A DNA stretch of 64,000 bases, from NCBI GenBank assembly GCA_900554545.1, contig USHW01000001.1, positions 62,001 to 126,000 on the forward strand. Direction: 5' to 3'. The translations under genes and the position numbers were made by a program. Positions 34,179-42,016 of this stretch are shown piece after piece (position 1 is the stretch's first letter; each line of letters begins with the position of its first letter). A model generated the notes under the pieces. The model had not been told where the DNA came from and made no database searches. It worked only from the letters and a program-made list of their open reading frames with translations. The stretch is from an uncultured Prevotella sp. (GTDB lineage Bacteria > Bacteroidota > Bacteroidia > Bacteroidales > Bacteroidaceae).

Positions 34179-35339
34179 ATGAACAACAAGACAAATTATA
34201 TGAAGCTTGTGCCCGTGATGCTCTGCTTCTTCGCAATGGGATTTGTCGACCTTGTGGGCATTGCGTCCAACTATGTGAAGGCCGACCTCGGGCTGAGTGA
34301 CTCCGTAGCTAACGTCTTTCCGTCGATGGTCTTCTTCTGGTTCCTCATCTTCTCCGTGCCAACGGGAATGCTGATGAACCGCATCGGGCGCAAGAACACG
34401 GTGCTGCTGTCGCTCGTCGTCACCATAGTTTCACTCCTTCTGCCGCTCTTCGACGACGGTTTCTACATCATGCTGGCATCGTTCTGCCTGCTCGGAATAG
34501 GCAATGCGCTGATGCAGACGTCGCTGAATCCGCTCATATCTACCGTGATGCAGGGCGGAAACCTTGCCAGCACGCTGACGTTCGGCCAGTTCATAAAGGC
34601 CATCGCGTCGTTCCTCGCGCCTTATATTGCCATGTGGGGAGCGACGGCGGCCATGCCTTCGTTCGGCTTCGGATGGAAAGTTCTCTTCCTTGTCTACTTC
34701 GTTGTGGGCGTATTGTCGGCCCTCCTGCTCTTCGTTACGCCTATCGAGGAGGAGAAAGCAGCTGGTAAAGCGTCGGGTTTCGGCGACTGTCTGAAGCTTC
34801 TCGGCAAGCCTATTGTGCTGCTGTCGTTCCTCGGCATCATGTGCCATGTTGGCATTGACGTGGGCACGAACACAACCGCGCCGAAGCTGTTGATGGAGCG
34901 TCTGGGCATGACTCTCAACGAGGCGGCCTTCGCAACGAGCCTTTATTTCATCTTCCGAACGGTGGGCTGCCTCACGGGTTCGTTCTTCCTGCGTGTCATG
35001 AACAACCGGACGTTCTTCGTAATCAGCGTCAGCATGATGGCGTTGAGCATGGCCGGGATGTTCTTCGGCACGTCGCAGGCGGTGCTTTACGCGGCCATCG
35101 CCCTTGTGGGTTACGGCAACTCAAACATCTTCTCGCTTGTATATTCGCAGGCGTTGCTGTCTGAACCCGAGAAGCAGAACGAGGTTTCGGGCCTTATGAT
35201 AATGGGACTTTTCGGCGGAACGGTGTTCCCCCTCCTCATGGGATTTGCCTCCGACGCCATCGGACAGGCAGGAGCCGTAGCCGTTATGGCCGTCGGCGTG
35301 GCTTACTTGTTTACTTATATAAAGAATGTGAAACATTAA
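34179..35339 (+). CDS. MFS sugar importer of the FucP type, probable fructose transporter
   Basis: 386 residues with about twelve hydrophobic segments. N-terminal half motif VDLVGIASNYVKADLGLSD and the loop MNRIGRKNTVLLS are typical of the FucP-like sugar:H+ symporters. It sits directly between the periplasmic GH32 and fructokinase genes, the same order as BT1758 in the B. thetaiotaomicron fructan locus, so it is expected to carry free fructose across the inner membrane. The sugar is inferred from neighbours, not visible in the sequence. Confidence 0.87.
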   Translation: MNNKTNYMKLVPVMLCFFAMGFVDLVGIASNYVKADLGLSDSVANVFPSMVFFWFLIFSVPTGMLMNRIGRKNTVLLSLVVTIVSLLLPLFDDGFYIMLASFCLLGIGNALMQTSLNPLISTVMQGGNLASTLTFGQFIKAIASFLAPYIAMWGATAAMPSFGFGWKVLFLVYFVVGVLSALLLFVTPIEEEKAAGKASGFGDCLKLLGKPIVLLSFLGIMCHVGIDVGTNTTAPKLLMERLGMTLNEAAFATSLYFIFRTVGCLTGSFFLRVMNNRTFFVISVSMMALSMAGMFFGTSQAVLYAAIALVGYGNSNIFSLVYSQALLSEPEKQNEVSGLMIMGLFGGTVFPLLMGFASDAIGQAGAVAVMAVGVAYLFTYIKNVKH

Positions 35340-35346
35340 ACAGACA

Positions 35347-35436
35347 GCCCCCTCCCGGCCTCCCCGAGGGGAGGAGGGCGGCAATTACTATCTGATACAT
35401 CCTGTCACCTCCCCTCGGGGAGGCCGGGTGGGGGCT
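35347..35436. repeat. CCTCCCCGAGGGGAGG inverted pair
   Basis: Arms about 35347-35378 and 35406-35436 with a short 27-base centre, in the MFS-fructokinase gap. This locus carries the variant CCTCCCCGAGGGGAGG plus CCCGGCC, and both arms share it as reverse complements. Confidence 0.88.
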
Positions 35437-35451
35437 TATATATTCATAATC

Positions 35452-36345
35452 ATGAACACAGACATCATCGTAGGACTGGGCGAAGCGTTGTGGGACGTGT
35501 TGCCCGAAGGCAAGAAATTGGGCGGCGCACCTGCCAATTTCGCATATCATGCAGGACAGTTCGGCTTCCGTTCGGTGGCCGTCAGCGCGTTGGGAAAGGA
35601 CAAGTTGGGCGACGAAACGCTGGCCGCCTTGGACGAAAAGGGGCTTGAATACGTCATGCCGCAGACTCCTTACCCCACGGGAACGGTGCAGGTTACGCTC
35701 GACGACGAGGGCGTGCCGACGTATGACATACGCGAGAACGTGGCGTGGGACAACATCCCCTTCACGCCCGAACTTGAGGACTTGGCGCGCAACTGCCGTG
35801 CCGTGTGCTTCGGTTCGCTGGCTCAAAGGAACATCGTTTCGCGCACAACCATCAACAAGTTTCTCGACACCATGCCCTCGGGCGACGGCCGACTGAAGAT
35901 TTTTGACATAAACCTGAGGCAGAATTTCTACACCAAGGACATAATAAAAGACTCGCTCAAGCGTTGCAACGTGCTGAAAATCAACGACGAGGAGCTGGTC
36001 GTTATAGGCCGCCTCTTCGATTATCCGGGCCTTGACATGAGCAACAAGTGCTGGCTCATCCTCGGCAAGTACAACCTCGACATGCTTGTGCTTACGTGCG
36101 GCGTTAACGGCAGTTACGTGTTCACTCCGGGCAACGTGTCGTTCCAGGAGACACCGCGCGTAGACGTGGTTGACACCGTAGGCGCCGGCGACTCGTTCAC
36201 AGGAACGTTCTGTGCGTCGATACTTAATGGAATGCCGGTGGCCGAAGCCCACAAGTTAGCCGTCCAGGTGTCGGCATACGTGTGTACGCAGAGCGGCGCG
36301 ATGCCGGTGCTTCCCAAGGAAATAGTTGAAAAGGTGAGAAGGTGA
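35452..36345 (+). CDS. PfkB-family fructokinase
   Basis: 297 residues from the ATG at 35452; the upstream in-frame ATG at 35428 begins inside the repeat arm and is not favoured. A ribokinase-family sugar kinase: GLGEALWDVLPEGKKLGGAPANFAYHA near the N-terminus (sugar-binding glycine pair) and DTVGAGDSFTGTF near residue 245 with the catalytic Asp and anion hole. It would phosphorylate imported fructose to fructose 6-phosphate, completing the fructan pathway (BT1757 equivalent). The last residues, EKVRR and the TGA stop, lie within the GGTGAGA octamer repeat, so the C-terminus is repeat-derived. Confidence 0.93.
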   Translation: MNTDIIVGLGEALWDVLPEGKKLGGAPANFAYHAGQFGFRSVAVSALGKDKLGDETLAALDEKGLEYVMPQTPYPTGTVQVTLDDEGVPTYDIRENVAWDNIPFTPELEDLARNCRAVCFGSLAQRNIVSRTTINKFLDTMPSGDGRLKIFDINLRQNFYTKDIIKDSLKRCNVLKINDEELVVIGRLFDYPGLDMSNKCWLILGKYNLDMLVLTCGVNGSYVFTPGNVSFQETPRVDVVDTVGAGDSFTGTFCASILNGMPVAEAHKLAVQVSAYVCTQSGAMPVLPKEIVEKVRR

Positions 36346-36480
36346 GAGGGTGAGAAAGTGAGACGACCTGCCAAAGGTGAAAGGGTGAAAAGGTAAAAAG
36401 GTAAAACGCTTTTGCCAAAGGTAAAAAGGTGAAAAAGTAAAAAGGTAAGGCGTTTTTGCCAAAGGTAAAAAGACAGGAAA
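36333..36480 (+). repeat. Four successive blocks of four octamers (GGTGAGAA / GGTAAAAA type)
   Basis: Starting inside the fructokinase 3' end, four blocks follow one another, each about four 8-bp words long: first GGTGAGAA-type, then GGTGAAAG/GGTAAAAA-type, then two more GGTAAAAA-type blocks. They are separated by short joints such as CGCTTTTGCC. The strand is strongly purine-rich. Confidence 0.82.
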
Positions 36481-36496
36481 GTAAAAGGGTAATTTC

Positions 36497-36577
36497 AAAA
36501 GACGGCATTTTACACGGTAAAATGCCGTCTTTTACGTTGTAAAAGGTTATCTTTGACAACGCAAAAGGTGGCCTTTT
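36497..36577. repeat. Four-unit 22-bp array, copy 8
   Basis: 81 bp. Units AAAAGACGGCATTTT and AAAATGCCGTCTTTT are exact reverse complements including a shared C-to-A/G-to-T change; then AAAAGGTTATCTTTG and AAAAGGTGGCCTTTT. Spacers ACACGGT, ACGTTGT, ACAACGC. Followed by TTGTAACGTCTTGACAGTCAG. Together with the octamer blocks it fills the 318-base gap before GH36. Confidence 0.9.
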
Positions 36578-36663
36578 GCAAGCCGTTTTGTAACGTCTTG
36601 ACAGTCAGGAAGTTGTGGAACGACGTGAAAACTGTATGGAAACCAAGTCAATTACCTATCATT

Positions 36664-38856
36664 ATGAAGCATGTAATACTATCAACCATCGTTGCGGCAG
36701 CCGCCGTATGCACCTCGGCAAGCGCCGTTGGGGTGCAGAAGAACATACGCATATCAACCGATGCTACCGACCTTGTGCTGCAAGTTGCGCCCAACGGACG
36801 GCTCTATCAGGTGTATTTCGGCGAGCGGTTGCGCCACGAGGCCGACCTCGCCAACCTCGAATGGAGCGTACACGCAGGGTCTGACGGCTCGGTGTCAACG
36901 CGCGGCTGGGAGGTGTACAGCGGTTCGGGAAACGAGGATTTCTTTGAACCGGCCGTCTCTGTGACCCACGCCGACGGCAATCCTTCTACCTATTTATATT
37001 ACGTTTCGTCGGAAACCAAGGCCGTTGACGGCGGCACGCAGACCGACATACGCCTGCGCGACGACAAGTATCCGCTTGAAGTCACGCTGCACTACGTGGC
37101 CTACGCCGCCGAGAACGTCGTAAAGACGTGGAGCGAGATACGCCACGACGAGAGGGGAGAGGTGACGCTCAACCGCTACGCCTCCACCATGCTATACTTC
37201 AACGAGCCAGAATATTACCTTACGGAGTTCAGCGGCGACTGGGCGAAGGAGGCGCAGATGTCAACGCAGAAGCTCCTGCCCGGCAAGAAGATACTCGACA
37301 CCAAGCTGGGCAGCCGTGCCGCAATGCAGATGCAACCCTTCTTCCAGCTCGGCCTTGACGGACCCGCCCGGGAGTCGTCGGGGCGCGTGGTGACCGGCAC
37401 TATAGGCTGGACGGGCAACTTCAGCTTCACCTTCGAGGTTGACAACGTTGGCAACCTGCGCGTCATTCCGGCCATAAACCCGTATGCGTCGGCCTACAAA
37501 CTGCGGCGCGGAGAGGTGTTCACAACGCCCGAATTCATATTCACCCTAAGCCAAAACGGCGCCGGACAGGCCAGCCGCAACCTGCATTCGTGGGCGCGGA
37601 AGTACCAGCTGAAGGACGGAACGGGCACGCGCCTCACCCTGCTTAACAACTGGGAGAACACCGGTTTCCGCTTCGACCAGGACAAACTGGCCGGACTTAT
37701 GAAGGAGGCCAGCCACCTCGGAGTAGACATGTTCTTGCTTGACGACGGCTGGTTCGGCAACAAATATCCGCGCAATAACGACCGTCAGGGCCTTGGCGAC
37801 TGGCAGGCCAACGCGGCGAAGCTGCCCGGAGGAATAGCCGCACTTGTCAAGTCGGCCGGTGAAGCGGGCGTAAAGTTCGGCCTGTGGATAGAGCCTGAGA
37901 TGATAAGTCCTAAGAGCGAGCTGTTCGAGAAGCATCCCGACTGGGCGATACACCTGCCCAACCGCGACGTGTATTACTACCGCAACCAGCTCGTTCTCGA
38001 CCTAAGCAATCCCGAAGTGCAGGACTATGTGTTCGGCGTTGTTGACCGCCTGATGACTGAAAACCCCGGAATTACCTACTTCAAGTGGGACTGCAACAGC
38101 CCCATAACCAACATCTATTCGCCTTACCTGAAGCAGAACCAAGGCCGGATGTACATCGACCACGTGCGCGGAGTGTACAACGTGATGCGCCGTGTGACCG
38201 AGAAGTATCCGCAACTGCCCATGATGCTGTGCTCGGGCGGCGGCGCGCGGTGCGACTATGAGGCGCTGAAATACTTTACGGAGTTCTGGCCGAGCGACGA
38301 CACCGACCCCGTGGAGCGGCTTTACATACAGTGGGGCTTCTCGCAGGTGTTCCCGGCCAAGGCCATGTGTGCTCACGTCACAAACTGGGACAAGTCGTCG
38401 TCGGTCAAGTTCCGCACAGACGTTGCCTCGATGTGCAAGCTCGGTTTCGACATCGGCCTGCACCGTCTCACGGCCGACGAGATGGAGTTCTGCCGCCAAG
38501 CCGTGGCAAACTGGAAGGAGCTTAGCCCGGTGATAATGGACGGAGAGCAGTATCGCTTGGTGTCGCCGTATGACGGCAACCATGCAGCCGTAAGCTATGT
38601 GTCGCAGGACAGGCGGCGCGCCGTGCTCTTCGCATACGACATCCATCCGCGTTTTCAGGAGAAGCTGATGCGCGTAAGGCTGCAAGGGCTTGACCCGGAC
38701 AAGACCTACACCGTGAGGGAAACAAACCTTATGCCCGGCGAAAAGCCGTCGCTCAAGGCCGAAGGAAAGAGCTTCACGGGCGATTATCTTATGAAAGTAG
38801 GGCTTGACGTGTTCGGTTTGGCCGACATGAAAAGCCGCGTCGTCGTGCTGGAATGA
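36664..38856 (+). CDS. GH36 alpha-galactosidase, exported
   Basis: 730 residues from the ATG at 36664, which opens a signal peptide (MKHVILSTIVAAAAVCTSASA); the frame upstream reads through the repeat array. N-terminal beta-supersandwich, then a TIM barrel with FLLDDGWFG, the nucleophile D476 in FKWDCNS, the SGGGARCD block and WPSDDTDPVERL near 543-554 that carries the acid/base Asp. It would release terminal alpha-galactose from raffinose-type oligosaccharides or galactomannan. It follows the fructan locus on the same strand; GH36 plus GH32 would fully degrade raffinose and stachyose. Co-regulation is inferred only. Confidence 0.92.
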   Translation: MKHVILSTIVAAAAVCTSASAVGVQKNIRISTDATDLVLQVAPNGRLYQVYFGERLRHEADLANLEWSVHAGSDGSVSTRGWEVYSGSGNEDFFEPAVSVTHADGNPSTYLYYVSSETKAVDGGTQTDIRLRDDKYPLEVTLHYVAYAAENVVKTWSEIRHDERGEVTLNRYASTMLYFNEPEYYLTEFSGDWAKEAQMSTQKLLPGKKILDTKLGSRAAMQMQPFFQLGLDGPARESSGRVVTGTIGWTGNFSFTFEVDNVGNLRVIPAINPYASAYKLRRGEVFTTPEFIFTLSQNGAGQASRNLHSWARKYQLKDGTGTRLTLLNNWENTGFRFDQDKLAGLMKEASHLGVDMFLLDDGWFGNKYPRNNDRQGLGDWQANAAKLPGGIAALVKSAGEAGVKFGLWIEPEMISPKSELFEKHPDWAIHLPNRDVYYYRNQLVLDLSNPEVQDYVFGVVDRLMTENPGITYFKWDCNSPITNIYSPYLKQNQGRMYIDHVRGVYNVMRRVTEKYPQLPMMLCSGGGARCDYEALKYFTEFWPSDDTDPVERLYIQWGFSQVFPAKAMCAHVTNWDKSSSVKFRTDVASMCKLGFDIGLHRLTADEMEFCRQAVANWKELSPVIMDGEQYRLVSPYDGNHAAVSYVSQDRRRAVLFAYDIHPRFQEKLMRVRLQGLDPDKTYTVRETNLMPGEKPSLKAEGKSFTGDYLMKVGLDVFGLADMKSRVVVLE

Positions 38857-38915
38857 CACGGATTGGAAGCTCTTATGTAATTTATTGAAAGCCAGTAAGT
38901 TATAAACCTTATTGC

Positions 38916-38996
38916 AAAAGACGGCCTTTCGCATTGCGAAAGGCCGTCTTTTATGCTGTAAAAGGCCACCTTTTGCGATGCAAAAGGTGGCCTTTT
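38916..38996. repeat. Four-unit 22-bp array, copy 9
   Basis: 81 bp. Units 1 and 2 (AAAAGACGGCCTTTC, GAAAGGCCGTCTTTT) are exact reverse complements, as are units 3 and 4 (AAAAGGCCACCTTTT, AAAAGGTGGCCTTTT). Spacers GCATTGC, ATGCTGT, GCGATGC. Two clean hairpins between convergent genes. Confidence 0.92.
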
Positions 38997-39049
38997 ACAA
39001 ATCAGTTGGATGTTTTTTGTTCTATTTTCAGTAAATAACCGTTTCCAAG

Positions 39050-39181
39050 TGAGGCACTCGGTAATCGTCATTCCGCACTCCGATGCGGAATCCAGAAACT
39101 CCCGAAAATGTACAAAATGGTACTAATTGCGTACACTGGATTCCGCATCGGAGTGCGGAATGACGATTACCGAGTGCCTCA
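39050..39181. repeat. Long hairpin, copy A (46-bp perfect stem, 40-base loop)
   Basis: Arms 39050-39095 and 39136-39181 are perfect reverse complements; the loop is 40 bases and contains ATGTACAAAATGGT. Homologous to 56841-56980 with stem-preserving differences. The arm includes CGTCATTCCGC and GCGGAATCCAG, giving inner palindromes. Confidence 0.92.
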
Positions 39182-39285
39182 TTTGACGTTAATTTTATAC
39201 GATTTTATAATCGTTTTCTCATCCAACAGATTTGCGGATGAACCGCAAAAGGTGGCCTTTTACAAAGTGCCTTTATGCCAACCGT

Positions 39286-41490
39286 TTATTTCTTTGGCGT
39301 TTCAGATAATGAGAAGTCAAGCTGTTTCTTCTCCACATTGGCTTTTGCCACTACGATGCGGACGGGGTCTCCTAACTGGTAACGGTGGTGATGGCGCCGC
39401 CCTATGAGGCAGTAGTTGCGCTCGTCGAACTCGTAATAGTCGTCGTCAAGGTCGTGCAGGGGCACCATTCCCTCGCAGTGGTTCTCGTCAATCTCGCAGT
39501 ATATGCCGTAAGATGTTATGCCGCTGATGTGCGCGTCGTATTCGTTGCCGATTTTGTCGGCCATGAATTCCACCATCTTATACTTGATTGAGTCGCGCTC
39601 GGCCTGTGCTGCCACCTGCTCCATGTCGCTCGCGTGCTCGCACAACTCTTCGTAATACTCCTTGTTCGCGCTGCGTCCGCCGTTCTGGTAGCGCGTCAGC
39701 AGGCGGTGAACCATTGTGTCGGGATAGCGCCGGATGGGGCTTGTGAAGTGGGTATAGTAGTCGAACGCCAGTCCGTAGTGCCCTATGTTGTGCACGCTGT
39801 ACTTTGCTTTCATCATGGCGCGGAGGGCAACCATCTCGATAAGGTTCTGCTCGCGGCGGCCCTGGCAGTCGTCCATCAGCTTGTTGAGGCTGCGCGTTAT
39901 CTCGCCCTTTGTGCCTGCGGTCTTGAGCTTGTAGCCGAACTTCACGGCGAACTCGCGCAGCGTTTCCAGCTTCGTGGGGTCTGGTTGGTCGTGTATTCGG
40001 TAAGGCAGCGTCTTGGCCTTCTGCCCCTTTTTCACCTTGCCCACGCTCTCGGCGACATACCGGTTGGCAAGGAGCATGAACTCCTCGATGAGCTTGTTAG
40101 CGTCTTTCGACTTCTTGAAGTAGCAGCGTATGGGCTTGCCTTTCTCGTCAACGTCGAACCGCATCTCCTCACGGTCGAACTTAACGGAGCCGTTCTTGAA
40201 CCTTGCGGCGCGCAGCTTCTTGGCTATGCGGTCGAGCGTTATAAGCTCGTCGGCGTATTCGCCGCGGTAACCGCCGGGTCCGGCAGGCGGCGCAGGCTCG
40301 CCCGTTCCTTCCTTCACGCCGTTGTCTTCGAGTATCTGCTGCACCTCTTCGTAGGCGAAGCGGCGGTTGCTTTTTATCACGGCGTGAACCAGCCGCCATG
40401 ACTTCACCTCGCCGTCGCCGTCGATATTGAACACGGCACTGTACGTAAGCTTCTCCTCGTCGGGGCGTAGCGAGCAGATGAAGTTGCACAGCCGTTCGGG
40501 CAGCATTGGTATAGTGCGGTCTACGAGGTAGACGCTCGTGGCGCGTTTCTGCGCCTCCTTGTCTATGATAGAGCCTTCGGTGACGTAGTGTGACACGTCG
40601 GCGATGTGTACTCCCACCTCCCACAGGTTGTCGGCCAGCCGCCTGATGGAGAGCGCGTCGTCAAAGTCTTTCGCGTCATGCGGGTCAATCGTGAATGTGG
40701 TTACGTTGCGGAAGTCCTCGCGCTCCTTGTAGTCCTGCTCGGTGATTTCGGCCGAAATCTTCTCGGCGGCTTCCTCTACGCGCTTCGGGTATTTGTAAGG
40801 CAGGCCGTATTGCGCCAGAATGGAGTGCATCTCAACGTCGTTGTCGCCCTGTTCTCCGAGCACGTCAACCACTTCGCCTATGATGTTCTTGTTGTCGCCT
40901 TCCGGCCATCGGGTCACTTTTACAACGGCTTTTTCGCCCGTCTTGCCGCCTTTGAGCTTGTTCTTCGGCAGTATTATGTTGTTGGCGAAGACGTTGCCGT
41001 CGGGCACAAGGTAGGCGAAGTCGCGCTCCACCTTGAGCCGCCCTACGAACTGGTCGCGTGCGCGTTCAAGTATTTCGGTCACCATGGCCTCCTTGATGTG
41101 CTTCTGCCGGCGTGCCATGAAGGTTACGCGGACGCGGTCGCCCGTCAGCGCCGACAGCGAGTTGCGCTCCGCTACGAACACCGGCTGCGTGCCGTCGTCG
41201 GGCACAAAGCTGTTCTTCCCGTTGGGCTTGCGTATGAACCTGCCCTCCTGCACCTGGCCTTTCAGGTTGAGCTTGTACGAGTTTTCTCCCGTCTTCACAA
41301 GGATGTCGTCCCACGCCATGTCCTCGGTCATCTCTACGGCCTGCATCTTCGCCGGGTGTGTGTTCAGTCTCAGTTCCTTGAATATCTGTTTGAAGCTGAA
41401 CTGTTTGCCGGGATTTCTCATGAACAGGCTTTGCAGCATGTCGGCCAGCTTGTTTTTTGTCAGCCTTTTCTTGTCTTTCTTTTCTTTCAT
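39286..41490 (-). CDS. rnr: Ribonuclease R
   Basis: 3'-5' exoribonuclease of the RNB family (734 residues). Order: N-terminal helix-turn-helix-like region, cold-shock domains, the RNB catalytic domain with the metal-binding signature TIDPHDAKDFDDALS and the downstream SVYLVDRTIPMLPERL and SPIRRYPDTMVHR blocks, and a C-terminal S1 domain (GITSYGIYCEIDENHCEGMV). It degrades structured RNA, which in this genome would include the many hairpin-forming repeats. A -7 box TATCTTCG is seen on the minus strand at 41563-41556. Confidence 0.95.
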   Translation of the reverse strand: MKEKKDKKRLTKNKLADMLQSLFMRNPGKQFSFKQIFKELRLNTHPAKMQAVEMTEDMAWDDILVKTGENSYKLNLKGQVQEGRFIRKPNGKNSFVPDDGTQPVFVAERNSLSALTGDRVRVTFMARRQKHIKEAMVTEILERARDQFVGRLKVERDFAYLVPDGNVFANNIILPKNKLKGGKTGEKAVVKVTRWPEGDNKNIIGEVVDVLGEQGDNDVEMHSILAQYGLPYKYPKRVEEAAEKISAEITEQDYKEREDFRNVTTFTIDPHDAKDFDDALSIRRLADNLWEVGVHIADVSHYVTEGSIIDKEAQKRATSVYLVDRTIPMLPERLCNFICSLRPDEEKLTYSAVFNIDGDGEVKSWRLVHAVIKSNRRFAYEEVQQILEDNGVKEGTGEPAPPAGPGGYRGEYADELITLDRIAKKLRAARFKNGSVKFDREEMRFDVDEKGKPIRCYFKKSKDANKLIEEFMLLANRYVAESVGKVKKGQKAKTLPYRIHDQPDPTKLETLREFAVKFGYKLKTAGTKGEITRSLNKLMDDCQGRREQNLIEMVALRAMMKAKYSVHNIGHYGLAFDYYTHFTSPIRRYPDTMVHRLLTRYQNGGRSANKEYYEELCEHASDMEQVAAQAERDSIKYKMVEFMADKIGNEYDAHISGITSYGIYCEIDENHCEGMVPLHDLDDDYYEFDERNYCLIGRRHHHRYQLGDPVRIVVAKANVEKKQLDFSLSETPKK

Positions 41491-41563
41491 AAATTATATG
41501 TGTTTCTTTTGTTTTGGAGGGCTGCCTGCGGTGCGGAAGGCCTCCGCATTTTCTGCGAAGATA

Positions 41564-42016
41564 CGAAAATAATTGTATATAAGGGTAGTATGTTATGATT
41601 ATTTTGCAAAAAATCGGCATGGCACTAACACCCGACGACCCACCCCAACCAAAGGGATAACCCACCCCAGCCCTCCCGAAGGGAGGGAGCCTGGTTGCCT
41701 GTCGCGGTTTTGAATTATAGGTCTTATAAGCCCTATATGGCCTATTCAGCCGGTGAAAGGGCATGGCTTAGGTTATTCTCGATTTCCGGTGGTATTCCAA
41801 AAGATGCCCTTTTGGAAGGTAAAAGGCCACCTTTTAGCGTGCAAAAGACGGCCTTTTGCAGCCTAAAAGACGGCCTTTTGGAATGCCGTTTGTAACTTGC
41901 TGGTTTTCAGTAAGTTGTGGATTTCTTGAAAAAGGACGCACTTGTTGCCGAAAATTTACTATCTTTGCAAACTGTAAATGTGATTTCTGAAAACCTAAAC
42001 CTAAATAACACACATT
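41564..42016. other. Divergent gap between RNase R and CoA-transferase genes
   Basis: No gene seen. Contents: a CCCTCCCGAAGGGAGGG arm (41660-41693) preceded by a partial copy; four TTATAAGCC-type nonamers (about 41704-41741); the 22-bp array copy 10 (41799-41879); the flank TTTGTAACTTGCTGG..TCAG (41889-41910); and the -7 box TATCTTTG (41960-41967) of the CoA-transferase gene, predicting a leader of about 45 bases. Confidence 0.78.
41799..41879. repeat. Four-unit 22-bp array, copy 10
   Basis: 81 bp. Units AAAAGATGCCCTTTT, AAAAGGCCACCTTTT, AAAAGACGGCCTTTT, AAAAGACGGCCTTTT; spacers GGAAGGT, AGCGTGC, GCAGCCT. Lies between divergent genes. Confidence 0.9.

Larger units (their letters stand above)
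38857..39285. other. Gap between convergent GH36 and RNase R genes
   Basis: No gene seen. It holds the 22-bp array copy 9 (38916-38996), an AT-rich stretch (39005-39045), the long hairpin 39050-39181, and a solitary 15-bp unit AAAAGGTGGCCTTTT (39247-39261) just before the RNase R stop. A GAAAGCCAGTAAGTTATAAACC block (38887-38908) is the reverse complement of the TGTAACTTGCTGG..TCAG flank seen beside other arrays. Confidence 0.8.
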
